From Bacteroidales bacterium (GTDB taxonomy: Bacteria > Bacteroidota > Bacteroidia > Bacteroidales > UBA932), in assembly GCA_024691765.1 (NCBI GenBank), contig JAILNI010000054.1:1-40729 (forward strand): a DNA stretch of 40,729 bases, given 5' to 3'. This document shows positions 16,990 through 26,036 of this stretch, piece by piece. Both the position numbers and the translations under genes were made by a program. Each line of letters opens with the position of its first letter. Position 1 is the first letter of the stretch. The notes beneath the pieces are model-generated. The model did no database searches. It worked only from the letters and a program-made list of their open reading frames with translations, and was not told the DNA's origin.

Positions 16990-18906
16990 ATGTCAACAGG
17001 AAAAATTGGGGTAACCACAGAAAATATCTTCCCCGTAATCAAGCAATTCCTTTATTCCGACAAAGAAATATTCCTCCGTGAGCTTGTGGCGAACGCGGTC
17101 GATGCGACCAAAAAGCTGCAGGTGCTTGCCTCGAACGGCGAGTTCAAGGGCGAGCTTGGAGACCTCAAGGTCGAGGTAGTCCTGGACGAAAAGAAGAAGA
17201 CGCTCAGCATCATCGACCGCGGCGTCGGCATGACGGCCGAAGAAGTCGACCGCTACATCAACCAGATAGCGTTCTCCTCGGCAGGGGAGTTCCTCGAAAA
17301 ATACAAGGACCAGAACATCATCGGCCACTTCGGCCTCGGCTTCTACTCAGCCTTCATGGTGGCAAAGAAGGTCACCATCGAATCCCTCAGCTGGCAGGAT
17401 GGCGCCAAGGCGGTCGAATGGAGCTGTGAAGGCAATCCCGAATTCAGCATGAAGGAGGGAAAGAAGGCCGACCGCGGCACCGTCGTCACCCTCTTCATTG
17501 ACGACGAAGACAATGAATACGCTGAAAAGGGGCGCATCGCCGGCCTGCTGGGCAAGTACTGCAAGTTCATGCCCTTCCCGGTGGTCTTCGGCAAAAAGAC
17601 CGAGTGGAAGGATGGCAAAGAGGTGGAGACTGCCGAAGACAACGTCATCAATTCTGTCGAACCCCTCTGGGCGAAGGCCCCGTCGGAGCTGAAAGACGAG
17701 GATTACCTGAAGTTCTACCATGCCCTCTACCCGATGGATGAGGATCCCATGTTCTGGATACACCTGAACGTGGACTATCCATTCAACCTTACGGGAATAC
17801 TCTATTTCCCGAAGATCAAGGAGCGCATGGCCATCGACCGCAACAAGATACAACTCTACTGCAACCAGATGTTCGTCACCGACCACGTGGACAACATAGT
17901 GCCCGACTTCCTCACCCTGCTGCACGGCGTGATAGATTCCCCAGACATCCCGCTGAACGTGTCGAGAAGCTATCTGCAGAGCGATACAAACGTCAAGAAG
18001 ATAAGTACTTACATCACAAAGAAGGTGGCCGACCGCCTGGAGGAAATCTTCAAGGAGAAGCGTTCCGATTTCGAGGCCAAGTGGGATAACATCAAGCTCT
18101 TCATCGAATACGGGATGCTCAGCGACGAGAAGTTCTGCGAGCGCGCGATGGACTTCGCCCTCCTCAAGAACACCGACGGCAAGTATTTCAGTTTCGAAGA
18201 TTACCGCAAGGCCATCGAGCCGGCCCAGACCGACAAGGACAAGAAGGTCGTTTACCTTTATGCGAGCAACATGGAGGAGCAGTACAGCCAGATAGAAGCA
18301 GCGAAAAACGCCGGATACGACGTGCTGCTTCTCGACTGCGAACTCGACTCCCATTTCGCCAACCTGCTGGAGGGCAAGCTGAAGGACGCCCACTTCGCCC
18401 GCGTGGACTCCGACGCCGTGGACAACCTCATCCCCAAGGCCGACAAGGTGAAGCCCGAGATGTCCGACGACGACAAAAAAGCCCTTCAGGATATCTTCAA
18501 GGAAGCTCTGCCTTCCGGAAGTGAATGGTGGGTGGAACCCGAGAACCTCGGAGAGACGGCTCCCGCGGTGCTGATTACCCAGAACGAGTTCATGCGCCGT
18601 TACCGCGAGATGTCGGCCCTTGGCGGAGGAATGAACTTCTACGGCGAGATGCCCGCCTCGTATAATATAAAGGTGAACATGGAGAACCCGCTCGTCGCCA
18701 AGATCTGGGAGTCCCGCAAAACCGTTGAGGACACCCCGGCCGGAACCGACGCCGAAGGCAAGCCCACTGCCGCCGTCACACATTCGACCGCCGGCAAGCA
18801 GAAACTCCTGCATCAGGTTATCGACCTGGCCCTGCTCGCGAACGGCATGCTCAAGGGCAAAGCCCTGGCAGACTTCATCGCCCGCAGCGAATCGCTGTTA
18901 AAGTAG
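16990..18906 (+). CDS. htpG: Molecular chaperone HtpG (Hsp90 family)
   Basis: The 638-residue protein has the GHKL ATPase domain at its N-terminus, with FLRELVANAVDATKKL (ATP-site Asn), DRGVGMT and GHFGLGFYSAFMV. A middle domain and a C-terminal dimerisation domain follow. It folds and remodels client proteins in the cytosol under stress. The usual RELISNASDA block reads RELVANAVDA, keeping the catalytic Glu and the Mg2+-binding Asn. It is a single-gene unit: the TGAC-N4-TGTCA element lies upstream and a strong bidirectional terminator downstream. Confidence 0.96.
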   Translation: MSTGKIGVTTENIFPVIKQFLYSDKEIFLRELVANAVDATKKLQVLASNGEFKGELGDLKVEVVLDEKKKTLSIIDRGVGMTAEEVDRYINQIAFSSAGEFLEKYKDQNIIGHFGLGFYSAFMVAKKVTIESLSWQDGAKAVEWSCEGNPEFSMKEGKKADRGTVVTLFIDDEDNEYAEKGRIAGLLGKYCKFMPFPVVFGKKTEWKDGKEVETAEDNVINSVEPLWAKAPSELKDEDYLKFYHALYPMDEDPMFWIHLNVDYPFNLTGILYFPKIKERMAIDRNKIQLYCNQMFVTDHVDNIVPDFLTLLHGVIDSPDIPLNVSRSYLQSDTNVKKISTYITKKVADRLEEIFKEKRSDFEAKWDNIKLFIEYGMLSDEKFCERAMDFALLKNTDGKYFSFEDYRKAIEPAQTDKDKKVVYLYASNMEEQYSQIEAAKNAGYDVLLLDCELDSHFANLLEGKLKDAHFARVDSDAVDNLIPKADKVKPEMSDDDKKALQDIFKEALPSGSEWWVEPENLGETAPAVLITQNEFMRRYREMSALGGGMNFYGEMPASYNIKVNMENPLVAKIWESRKTVEDTPAGTDAEGKPTAAVTHSTAGKQKLLHQVIDLALLANGMLKGKALADFIARSESLLK

Positions 18907-18945
18907 TTGCGAAGCAGCCGCCCCCGGCAGGCTGCTCCGCCGCGC

Positions 18946-18978
18946 AAAAAAATGCTGACCGCGTGGGTCAGCTTTTTT
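18946..18978. terminator. Bidirectional intrinsic terminator between htpG and acyl-CoA ligase gene
   Basis: GCTGACC (18954-18960) pairs with GGTCAGC (18966-18972). Six T follow on the plus strand, and seven A precede on the left to serve the minus strand. It serves both convergent genes. Confidence 0.8.
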
Positions 18979-18998
18979 CATTTATGCCCTGCCAGCCA

Positions 18999-20675
18999 TT
19001 AGCTGTACAGGAACCTCTTGATACTCATCTTCGGGGTTTTCTCGAAGGGAACGGTGACGAGTTCAACCTTCGCAATCTGGCTGTACATCGGGAGCTGCTT
19101 GTTGGCGGCGCGACGTATGTCTTCGGGAATGTCGGACACGGTCTCGGGAGTGAGCTTGGCGTCGTCGATGGCCTTCTGGTCCAGGAAGACGAGGGCCACG
19201 AGCTTGCCGCCGCGGTCCACGACCACGCTTTCGCTTACATAAGGCCTGCTGTTGATGACAGCTTCGAGCTCTTCGGGATAGATGTTCTGTCCGTTCGCCG
19301 AGAGGAACATGGTCTTGCTGCGGCCGCGGATGAAGATGTTGCCGTCCTTGTCGATGGTGCCGAGGTCACCGGTGTGAAGGTAACCGTCTGCGGTGAACAC
19401 GGCGCTGTCCGCCTCGGGATACTTGTAGTAGCCGCTGCAGATGTTGGTGCCCTTCGCAAGGATTTCGCCGGCGATGCCGTGCGGGTCTTCGGAGTCGATG
19501 CGCACCTCGGCGCAGTCGACCGCCTGTCCGCAGGAACCGGGGGCGTACTCCCACCAGCAGCGGAAAGCAAGCAGGGGAGCGGCCTCGGTCATGCCGTAAC
19601 CGACGGTGTAGGGGAGTTCCATCTTCTTGAATGCGGTCTCGACCTTCGGGTTGAGGGCTGCGCCGCCCATGATGAAGTAGCGTATGTTGCCACCGAAAGC
19701 TTCCATGAGCTTCTTGCCGGCGGCCCTGTAGATGACGCCGCTGAGTATGGGGAGCTTGGTGAGTATGCCGAGTTTCTTGAGGGCCGGGGCGACGCCGCTC
19801 TTGAACACCTTCTCCATGACGAGGGGAACGGTGATTACGATGTACGGCTTCACGTCCTTCATGGCCTTGAGAAGCAGCGACGGGCTCGGGGTCTTGCCGA
19901 GGTAGTACACGCACACGCCGCCGCAGAGGGGATAGAGGAACTCATAGGTGAGTCCGTAGATGTGTCCCATGGGAAGCATGCTCACGATCTTGTCGCCGTG
20001 GAAGTTAGGCAGGTACCTGTGGCCGTAGTCGATGGTTGCGGAGAAGCATTCGTAGCGGAGCATCACGCCCTTCGGAGCGCTGGTGGTTCCGGAGGTGTAG
20101 TTGATGACTGCAAGATCCTTGGCGTTGTCGACTGGATAGTGCACGTCGGCGGGGCCGAAGCCCTTGGGATACTTTGCAGCGAAGTCTTGGTCTAAGTTCT
20201 GGTATGCTTTCTCAACCTTGCTGTCTGCGTGGAAAAGCGAGAAGTTGTTGATGTTGACGACGGTCTTGACCTTGGGCATCTGAGCGATGTCGAGCTTGGG
20301 CCAGATGTCATCGTCGCTGAAGAGGGCGACGCTGTCGGAGTGGTCCACGAGGTGGTTGATGCTCTCGGGAAGGAAGTCGGCGAGGAGCGGAACCACGACG
20401 GCTTCGTAGGTGTTGATTGCGAGGAAGGATATTGCCCACTCGGCGGTGTTGCGTGCGCAGAGGGTCACCTTGTCGCCCTTCTTCACGCCGGAGGCCTCGA
20501 GAATCATGTGCGTCTTCTCGATTATGGCGGCCACTTCGCCGTAGCTGTATTCCTTGCCGCCGTAATTGCAGATGGCGGCGTCGTTCCAGTATTGCTTGAC
20601 TACCTTCTCGAATTTACCGAGGTAATGCGGATCCGGCTGCTTGCGCGGAACCGGTTTGAAATCGGGATGTTTCAT
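18999..20675 (-). CDS. AMP-forming acyl-CoA synthetase (long-chain fatty acid-CoA ligase type)
   Basis: This 558-residue ANL-superfamily enzyme should activate a carboxylic acid with ATP and transfer it to CoA. The AMP-binding P-loop is YTSGTTSAPKG at residues 193-203. The adenine motif appears as GYGMTEAAP, the hinge as YLHTGDLGTIDKDGNIFIRGR, and the catalytic Lys region as TPKMSIKRF at the extreme C-terminus. It resembles Bacteroidota long-chain acyl-CoA synthetases, which are shorter than the E. coli FadD type, but substrate length cannot be read from the sequence. It is a single gene with its own -7 box, facing htpG across a terminator. Confidence 0.88.
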   Translation of the reverse strand: MKHPDFKPVPRKQPDPHYLGKFEKVVKQYWNDAAICNYGGKEYSYGEVAAIIEKTHMILEASGVKKGDKVTLCARNTAEWAISFLAINTYEAVVVPLLADFLPESINHLVDHSDSVALFSDDDIWPKLDIAQMPKVKTVVNINNFSLFHADSKVEKAYQNLDQDFAAKYPKGFGPADVHYPVDNAKDLAVINYTSGTTSAPKGVMLRYECFSATIDYGHRYLPNFHGDKIVSMLPMGHIYGLTYEFLYPLCGGVCVYYLGKTPSPSLLLKAMKDVKPYIVITVPLVMEKVFKSGVAPALKKLGILTKLPILSGVIYRAAGKKLMEAFGGNIRYFIMGGAALNPKVETAFKKMELPYTVGYGMTEAAPLLAFRCWWEYAPGSCGQAVDCAEVRIDSEDPHGIAGEILAKGTNICSGYYKYPEADSAVFTADGYLHTGDLGTIDKDGNIFIRGRSKTMFLSANGQNIYPEELEAVINSRPYVSESVVVDRGGKLVALVFLDQKAIDDAKLTPETVSDIPEDIRRAANKQLPMYSQIAKVELVTVPFEKTPKMSIKRFLYS

Positions 20676-20707
20676 ATTGTTCGCTTTGGTTTTTCAGGTT
20701 TGCGCCG

Positions 20708-20715
20708 CAAAAGTA
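20708..20715 (-). promoter_or_regulatory. -7 promoter box for the acyl-CoA ligase gene
   Basis: TACTTTTG on the minus strand lies 32 bases before the ATG at 20675. Confidence 0.5.
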
Positions 20716-20769
20716 GTCAACACAAGGGCGTGGACAAAGCCTTTTTGGAGGAATGTGGTGAATTTTAAG

Positions 20770-20777
20770 TACCTTTG
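20770..20777 (+). promoter_or_regulatory. -7 promoter box for the HAD phosphatase gene
   Basis: TACCTTTG lies 31 bases before the ATG at 20809. TTTG at 20744-20747 is 22 bases upstream, slightly long for a -33 element. Confidence 0.5.
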
Positions 20778-20808
20778 TGGCGAAATCAGATATAAAGGGG
20801 CGAAATTT

Positions 20809-21645
20809 ATGACCAAGAAACCCATAGTAGCACTCATCTACGACTTCGACGGGACCCTGTCTCCCGGCAACATGCAGGAGTTCGGCTTCATCCAGGCCGT
20901 AGGCAAGACCAAGGAGGAATTCTGGGCAATGAGCGACGGAATAGCAGTGAAGGACGACGCTTCCAACGTGCTTGCCTACATGAAACTCATGTTCGACGAG
21001 GCCCGTGCCGCCGGCATTCCGCTGCGCCGCGAGAACTTCCGCAGTTTCGGCCGCGACATAGAGCTCTTCCCGGGAGTGCGCGAATGGTTCGGGATGGTCA
21101 ACGAATACGGCGCCTCCAAAGGGGTGAAGGTGGAGCACTATATCAACTCCTCCGGCCTCAAGGAAATCATCGAAGGCTCGCCGATTGCGCATGAGTTCAA
21201 GCACGTGTACGCCGGCACCTTCATCTACGACGAGGCCGGCGAGGCGGTATGGCCCGGCATAGCTGTGGACTACACCGCCAAGACCCAGTTCATCTTCAAG
21301 ATAAACAAGGGCATCTTCAGCGCCCACGATACCAAGATGGTAAACGCCTCCATCGCCGACGACAAGAAGCGCATCCCTTATCCCAACATGATTTATTTCG
21401 GCGACGGCGACACCGATGTGCCCTGCATGAAGATAGTGGGCATGTTCGGCGGCAATCCCATAGCCGTTTACGATCCCGCGAACCACAAGAAAAAAGCAGC
21501 GGCGGAAAAACTCCGCCGCCAGGGTCGTGTGAACTTCACAGCTCCCGCCGTCTATACCAGGGAAGGGCGCGCCTTCCAGCTGGTCTGCGCCATTATCGAC
21601 AAGATAAAGGCCGACGACACCATGAAGCGTCTCAGCAGGGGATAG
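20809..21645 (+). CDS. HAD-superfamily phosphatase
   Basis: The start at 20809 (MTKKPIVALIYDFDGTLS) is chosen because the -7 box falls inside the longer frame and motif I comes early. The 278-residue protein has motif I DFDGTLS (nucleophile and general acid Asp) near residues 12-18, a helical cap, motif II around YINSSG, and motif IV as YFGDGDTDVPCM. This identifies a Mg2+-dependent aspartate phosphatase. The cap resembles the phosphoserine phosphatase-like type, but nothing fixes the substrate. It ends on the base before the stop of the convergent ornithine carbamoyltransferase gene, with no terminator between them. Confidence 0.85.
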   Translation: MTKKPIVALIYDFDGTLSPGNMQEFGFIQAVGKTKEEFWAMSDGIAVKDDASNVLAYMKLMFDEARAAGIPLRRENFRSFGRDIELFPGVREWFGMVNEYGASKGVKVEHYINSSGLKEIIEGSPIAHEFKHVYAGTFIYDEAGEAVWPGIAVDYTAKTQFIFKINKGIFSAHDTKMVNASIADDKKRIPYPNMIYFGDGDTDVPCMKIVGMFGGNPIAVYDPANHKKKAAAEKLRRQGRVNFTAPAVYTREGRAFQLVCAIIDKIKADDTMKRLSRG

Positions 21646-22647
21646 CTACTGCCCGAGGGTGGCCACCATCACAGCCTTGATGGTGTGCATGCGGTTTTCG
21701 GCCTCGTCGAAGACTATGCTGTTCGGGCCTTCGAACACCTCTTCGGTAACTTCCACCCCGTCCATTCCGAACTTCTGGAAGACCTCTTCTCCGGCCTTCG
21801 TTTCGCGGTTGTGGTACGAGGGCAGGCAGTGCATGAACTTGCACTTCGGGTTGCCGGTCTTTTCCATGAGGGCGGCGTTCACCTGGTAGGGCTTCAGCAT
21901 GGCGATGCGTTCCTTCCACACCTCGTCGGGTTCTCCCATGGATACCCAGATGTCGGTGTAGATGAAATCGCACCCCTTCACGCCGGCCGCCACGTCTTCG
22001 GTGACTGTCATGCGGGCTCCGGTTTCAGCAGCGATTGCGCGGCACTCGTCCATGAGTTCCTTTGAGGGCCAGAGGGCCTTCGGGGCCACGATGCGGACGT
22101 CCATTCCCATCTTCACGCCGCCAACCAGCAGGGAGTTGCCCATGTTAAAGCGCGCGTCGCCCACGTAGGCGTAGCTCACCTGGTTGAGGGGCTTGTCCAC
22201 GTGTTCTTCCATGGTGAGGAAGTCGGCCAGGATCTGGGTGGGATGGAATTCGTTGGTGAGGCCGTTCCAAACGGGCACTCCGGAATACTTTGCGAGATCC
22301 TCGACCGTAGCCTGGGCGAAGCCGCGGTACTCTATGCCGTCGAACATGCGTCCCAGCACGCGGGCCGTGTCCTTCATGCTCTCCTTGATACCTATCTGCG
22401 AGCCGCTGGGGCCGAGATAGGTGACGTGCGCGCCCTGGTCGTGGGCTGCCACCTCGAATGCGCAGCGGGTGCGGGTGGAGGTCTTCTCGAAGATGAGGGC
22501 TATGTTCTTCCCGGTAAGCCTGGGCTGCTCGATGCCGGCGTATTTGGCCTTCTTGAGGTCTTTCGCGAGGTCGAGCAGGAAACGGATTTCCTTGGGGGAG
22601 AAGTCGAGCAGCTTGAGGAAGCTGCGGTTGCGGAGATTGTATGCCAT
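21646..22647 (-). CDS. argF: Ornithine carbamoyltransferase
   Basis: The start at 22647 ([16 protein letters not shown]) is preferred, since the longer frame adds only a low-complexity leader overlapping the carbamate kinase gene. The product is 333 residues. The carbamoyl-phosphate loop is STRTR, the ornithine-binding block is FMHCLPSYH, and the SMG loop is SMGEPDE. These fit true ornithine carbamoyltransferase rather than the succinyl- or acetylornithine variants found in many Bacteroidota. In biosynthesis it makes citrulline; in the deiminase pathway it runs backwards, splitting citrulline into ornithine and carbamoyl phosphate. Its place after a deiminase and a carbamate kinase supports the catabolic role (ArcB). 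Confidence 0.94.
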   Translation of the reverse strand: MAYNLRNRSFLKLLDFSPKEIRFLLDLAKDLKKAKYAGIEQPRLTGKNIALIFEKTSTRTRCAFEVAAHDQGAHVTYLGPSGSQIGIKESMKDTARVLGRMFDGIEYRGFAQATVEDLAKYSGVPVWNGLTNEFHPTQILADFLTMEEHVDKPLNQVSYAYVGDARFNMGNSLLVGGVKMGMDVRIVAPKALWPSKELMDECRAIAAETGARMTVTEDVAAGVKGCDFIYTDIWVSMGEPDEVWKERIAMLKPYQVNAALMEKTGNPKCKFMHCLPSYHNRETKAGEEVFQKFGMDGVEVTEEVFEGPNSIVFDEAENRMHTIKAVMVATLGQ

Positions 22648-22654
22648 ATTGCTG

Positions 22655-23596
22655 TTATTTGATGATTCTTGTTCCACAGGCGGGGTCGCCGAGACGTCCC
22701 GCTTCCGTGATGATGCATTCGGTGCCGCCGTTCTCTACGAAGAGTATTCCGGCGCGAACCTTGGGGGCCATTGAGCCTTCGGTGAACTGCCCCTGGGCGA
22801 GATACTCCCTGGCCTGGGCGACGGTGATGGTGTCGAGGGCCTTCTGGTCGGGCTGGCGGAAGTTTATGTACACCTTGGGGACGTCGGTGAGGATATAGAA
22901 GGCGTCCGCACCGATCTGGTTTGCGCAGAGTGCGCTCGCGAGGTCCTTGTCGATTACTGCCTCCACGCCTTTGTGGCCCTCGGGGGTGTCGATTACGGGA
23001 ATGCCGCCACCTCCTACAGTCACTACGATATGCCCCTTGGCCGCCAGTTCGGTCACTATATCTATGTTGTTGATTTTCAGAGGAACGGGGGAGGCCACCA
23101 CCTTGCGCCAGCCGTTGCCCTTGGGGTCTTCGCGGAAAGACGCTCCGCTTTCGGAGGCGAGCCTGTCAGCCTCTTCCTTGCTGTAATAGGGGCCTACCGG
23201 TTTGGTGGGATTGCTGAATTTCGGGTCGTCGGCACCCACTTCCACGCGGGTGACGAGGGAAACGACGTGACGGTCGCAGCCGTGGCGGCGAAGCACTCTC
23301 TCCATACCTGTCTCTATCATGTACGCTATGCTGCCCTGGGTTTCGCTTCCGCAGAAGTCCATCGGCATCGCGGGAAGGCCGCAAAGCTTCTCCCCGGCGT
23401 CGTGCCTGAGAAGGCCGTTGCCCACCTGTGGCCCGTTGCCGTGTCCGATTACTATGTGCCACCCCTGCTCTATGAGGGGCCAGAGCTGCTTGCAGGTATC
23501 CTCCACGTTTGCAAGCTGTTCGGAGTACGTGCCTTTCTGGCCGCTGCGCAGGAGCGCGTTGCCGCCGAAGGCTATCATTGCAAGTCTGCGTTTCAT
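22655..23596 (-). CDS. arcC: Carbamate kinase
   Basis: This 313-residue amino-acid-kinase-fold enzyme transfers phosphate from carbamoyl phosphate to ADP, yielding ATP, CO2 and ammonia. Family blocks are AFGGNALL at the N-terminus, [32 protein letters not shown] and the C-terminal GSMAPKVRA. The length is normal. It overlaps the upstream deiminase stop by four bases and ends seven bases before the ornithine carbamoyltransferase start, so the three form a tight operon. Carbamate kinase next to a deiminase and OTC is the classical ATP-yielding arginine route. Confidence 0.95.
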   Translation of the reverse strand: MKRRLAMIAFGGNALLRSGQKGTYSEQLANVEDTCKQLWPLIEQGWHIVIGHGNGPQVGNGLLRHDAGEKLCGLPAMPMDFCGSETQGSIAYMIETGMERVLRRHGCDRHVVSLVTRVEVGADDPKFSNPTKPVGPYYSKEEADRLASESGASFREDPKGNGWRKVVASPVPLKINNIDIVTELAAKGHIVVTVGGGGIPVIDTPEGHKGVEAVIDKDLASALCANQIGADAFYILTDVPKVYINFRQPDQKALDTITVAQAREYLAQGQFTEGSMAPKVRAGILFVENGGTECIITEAGRLGDPACGTRIIK

Positions 23597-24510
23597 TCCT
23601 TGTCTCTTCTAAGGGGAAGGGTGGAGCAGCGGAGAAGGCCGCCCATTTTGCTGATTTCGCGGTAGGGAACGGTCTCCACCGTTGCGCCCCAGCTCTCGAG
23701 CCACGCCTTGAGCCGCGTGAAGTGTTCTTCCACCACCACGACGGTGGGGGAGATGCTGAAGATGTTGGAGTTCATCCAGTACATCTCTTCCTGGGTGAGT
23801 TCGAAGACGTTCTCCTCTCCGAACAGGTTGACCAGATGGTCGGCGTCGCGGGGGTTCATGAAGCCGGGCTTGTAGATTATCGCCTTGTCACGTCCTACCG
23901 GCATGAAGGTGCAGTCCAGATGGAGTATGCCGTCGCGCGGGTCGGTGTCGTTCTTGCGGAGGTTCAGCGGAACGATCTTCTTGTCCGGGAAAATCATTTT
24001 CAGATAGTCCACCGCGAGGGTGTTCGTGCGGGCGGTCTTTATCTGCGGATAGTCCGCGAATGCGTACTGGCCCAGGAAGATGTTGTCTTTGTAGAGTATG
24101 ACGTCGCCGCCCTCCACGTGCACCGATTCGGGAAGGTTGTAGATCTGCTTGTAGTGGATGTGGCTGTAGATGGGCTCGTAGGCGTCGATTTCGTCCTGAC
24201 GGTCGGGTATGACGTTGGAAACCACTATCTTGTCGTCGATTACGAATCCTACGTCACGCGAGAAGATCTGGTTGCAGCCCGGAACGAGCCTGGGGCGCAG
24301 CACGTCCACGTCGTATTTGCGGAGTATCTTCTCGAAGGCGTTCATCTCGGAGGTGATGGACTCCTGAGTGGGGTAAACGCCGTTCTTTACGGATTCGTAT
24401 GATTTGCTGTCGTAGGTCTGTTCGAGAGTGGGGGTCGGGCCGTTGGATTCCGGACGGCCGAGTATGACCGCGCGCAGCCTCGAAGTTTCGTTTTGGACAA
24501 ATATATCCAT
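23593..24510 (-). CDS. Guanidino-group-modifying enzyme, probable non-canonical arginine deiminase
   Basis: This 305-residue protein has the arginine deiminase/amidinotransferase fold. The landmarks are SRD at 84-86, EGGD at 133-136, HLD at 197-199 and a C-terminal Cys in RCSTLPLRR (Cys295). Together they supply the Cys-His-Glu/Asp set used on guanidino groups. It is about 100 residues shorter than canonical ArcA, and the HLDCTFMPVG and CSTLPLRR blocks look more like the amidinotransferase/DDAH branch. As first gene of an operon with carbamate kinase and OTC, it most simply makes citrulline from arginine. An arginine dihydrolase (ornithine-forming) or a hydrolase of methylated arginine is also possible. 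No arginine/ornithine antiporter is adjacent. Confidence 0.75.
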   Translation of the reverse strand: MDIFVQNETSRLRAVILGRPESNGPTPTLEQTYDSKSYESVKNGVYPTQESITSEMNAFEKILRKYDVDVLRPRLVPGCNQIFSRDVGFVIDDKIVVSNVIPDRQDEIDAYEPIYSHIHYKQIYNLPESVHVEGGDVILYKDNIFLGQYAFADYPQIKTARTNTLAVDYLKMIFPDKKIVPLNLRKNDTDPRDGILHLDCTFMPVGRDKAIIYKPGFMNPRDADHLVNLFGEENVFELTQEEMYWMNSNIFSISPTVVVVEEHFTRLKAWLESWGATVETVPYREISKMGGLLRCSTLPLRRDKE

Positions 24511-24539
24511 TGGTTAAGATTTGTGTTACAATGCGGATA

Positions 24540-24547
24540 CAAAGATA
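24540..24547 (-). promoter_or_regulatory. -7 promoter box for the arginine-catabolism operon
   Basis: TATCTTTG on the minus strand lies 29 bases before the deiminase ATG. It faces the barrel-gene box at 24570-24577 across 22 bases that hold part of a wider dyad. Confidence 0.55.
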
Positions 24548-24569
24548 ATCATTTGAATCCAAATATGAG

Positions 24570-24577
24570 TATCTTTG
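24570..24577 (+). promoter_or_regulatory. -7 promoter box for the outer-membrane barrel gene
   Basis: TATCTTTG lies 37 bases before the ATG at 24615. TTTG at 24552-24555 is only 14 bases away, too close for a standard -33. Confidence 0.5.
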
Positions 24578-24614
24578 CAGCAAATCTGATGTTTCGCGCA
24601 TCATCTTTTAAGGT

Positions 24615-25217
24615 ATGAAGAAACTTGCATTCTCACTTGTCCTGCTGGCTGGTTTCGCACTCGGCGCGGCCGCGCAGGAAAATGCTTTCAACAGAAGCGT
24701 CAGCCTCTCGCTGGGGGGCGTCACCGGCCTCGATGCCAGGGGCCTGTTTCAGGACAATTCCAATCCCTACACTCTTTCGGGAGTATACGAGCCCACATGG
24801 TCCAATCCCATATACTATCCTGTTGTCTCCCTGGACGGAGACTGGATTCTAAGTCGCCGCATAGGCATCTCGCTCTCGCTGAGCTATTCTTCCCTCAAGG
24901 CGGAGAAACTCGACGGCGTGACCCGGGAAAGCATGGGATTCAGCTATGCGAGGCAACTTTGCCTCGTGCCGGGGTTCAGAGTGTACTGGGCCAATAAGGA
25001 ACGTTTCAAACTCTATTCGGGAGCGGGGATAGGAGCGGAGCTTTGCTGGATCACCGAAGAAGGGAAACCGGAGCGGAAATTCGGCGCCACCTGGGATATC
25101 CTTCCTCTAGGGGTCCGTTTCAAGCTCCTGGACGGCTTCGGACTCTACGTCTTCGGGGAAGGCATGTTCGGAACCCGTCTCATTGGTTACCGTTTGGGCG
25201 TGGGTTATGCTTTTTAA
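24615..25217 (+). CDS. Small outer-membrane beta-barrel protein, function unknown
   Basis: The 200-residue product has a signal peptide (MKKLAFSLVLLAGFALGAAAQ). After it come about eight amphipathic strands with alternating aromatic residues, such as SVSLSLGGV, IGISLSLSYSSL, FRVYWANKERFKLYSGAGIG and the closing YRLGVGYAF. The final aromatic residue and the eight-strand size fit an OmpA/OmpW-like barrel. I do not recognise a specific family. It is followed after 12 bases by a lipoprotein gene, so the pair may be co-expressed. The deiminase operon diverges from it, which might suggest a shared signal, but that is inference only. Confidence 0.75.
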   Translation: MKKLAFSLVLLAGFALGAAAQENAFNRSVSLSLGGVTGLDARGLFQDNSNPYTLSGVYEPTWSNPIYYPVVSLDGDWILSRRIGISLSLSYSSLKAEKLDGVTRESMGFSYARQLCLVPGFRVYWANKERFKLYSGAGIGAELCWITEEGKPERKFGATWDILPLGVRFKLLDGFGLYVFGEGMFGTRLIGYRLGVGYAF

Positions 25218-25229
25218 ACTGTTGTGAAA

Positions 25230-25910
25230 ATGAAAAAGTTGGCATATATACTGCTTGGGGCACTTCTTCTGGCCTCCTGCGACATGAGTTTCCTCGACGA
25301 CGAATGGTCGGGAACATACATCTACGGTGAAAACGCCGGCATGGAGTACATGTTCTGCGTGGCGGACAACCTCGTGGTGGACAATCTCGGTCAGATGGAA
25401 ACCGCCCTCTTCGTCGACAGCATTCATTCCACTACCAGCACCCGTTTCGAGACCAGCGGCTCAATCTGGGATACCGACTGCAAATGGACGGTATCGAAGA
25501 AAGGCAGCGTCCTTCCCGGACTCGTCATCACACGTGCGGCAGCGGACAGCACCTGGAACCTTAAGCGCACTGGCAAGTACGCCTTCCCCGGCGGCTCCGA
25601 ATTCGATACGGAATACGACATGGACGTCCGCATGCTCAAGGACACCACGTCCCGTCCGGCTGAAGGCCATTACTGGTGGCAGGTAACGATAAAGAAGTGC
25701 ATCCGCACGGAAGACAACGGTTACCGGGCGGAACTGATCACTCCCACAGGCTCCGTTCTCGAATACACCTATGGCCGCAGCATGGGCACATGGGGCTATT
25801 GCCACGGGATTCTCAGCATGATGGTTTACAAGAACGACGAGCTCCTGGACGTGGCGCGGCTCCAGCTCAACGGAACCCGTTACGAGAGCAAGTATCTCCG
25901 GGACCTTTAG
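25230..25910 (+). CDS. Hypothetical lipoprotein
   Basis: The ATG at 25230 is preferred over a GTG six bases upstream because it begins a compact lipoprotein signal (MKKLAYILLGALLLASCDMS). The mature protein would start at the lipobox Cys. The 226-residue product is polar and beta-rich, with motifs such as EWSGTYIYGE, WQVTIKKC and RYESKYLRDL, and no recognisable catalytic signature. It is probably envelope-anchored and lies 12 bases after the barrel gene. No function is assigned. A palindromic repeat block follows 28 bases after its stop. Confidence 0.7.
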   Translation: MKKLAYILLGALLLASCDMSFLDDEWSGTYIYGENAGMEYMFCVADNLVVDNLGQMETALFVDSIHSTTSTRFETSGSIWDTDCKWTVSKKGSVLPGLVITRAAADSTWNLKRTGKYAFPGGSEFDTEYDMDVRMLKDTTSRPAEGHYWWQVTIKKCIRTEDNGYRAELITPTGSVLEYTYGRSMGTWGYCHGILSMMVYKNDELLDVARLQLNGTRYESKYLRDL

Positions 25911-25938
25911 CCCATTTCGTGGGGTAAGCCGGAGCCGG

Positions 25939-26036
25939 GTGTTCCTAACGTCCCGGATTTTAGGACGTTAAGCACAAAAACGGCCAAAAACGTACCAGAC
26001 GTCCCGAATTCCGGGACGTCTGGCGCATTTGATGGG
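25939..26036 (-). repeat. Palindromic element, long copy, 3' of tRNA-His
   Basis: Two hairpins lie here: CCAGACGTCCCG/CGGGACGTCTGG (25995-26023, 12-bp stem, 5-base loop) and TAACGTCC/GGACGTTA (25946-25970). On the minus strand the larger stem is followed after four bases by TTTTT, so it can end tRNA-His transcription. The outer 38 bases (25999-26036) and inner 17 bases (25939-25955) recur, inverted and joined together, at 28145-28191. The long copy differs by an extra internal stretch of about 51 bases bounded by ACGTCCCG repeats. Confidence 0.7.

Noticed and set aside
17347..18813. A 488-codon minus-strand open frame opposite htpG
   Set aside because: The product has no domain pattern and mirrors the htpG codon structure.
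25939..26036. CRISPR array
   Set aside because: The repeats are palindromes in two places only, without regular spacers, and no cas genes are in the window.
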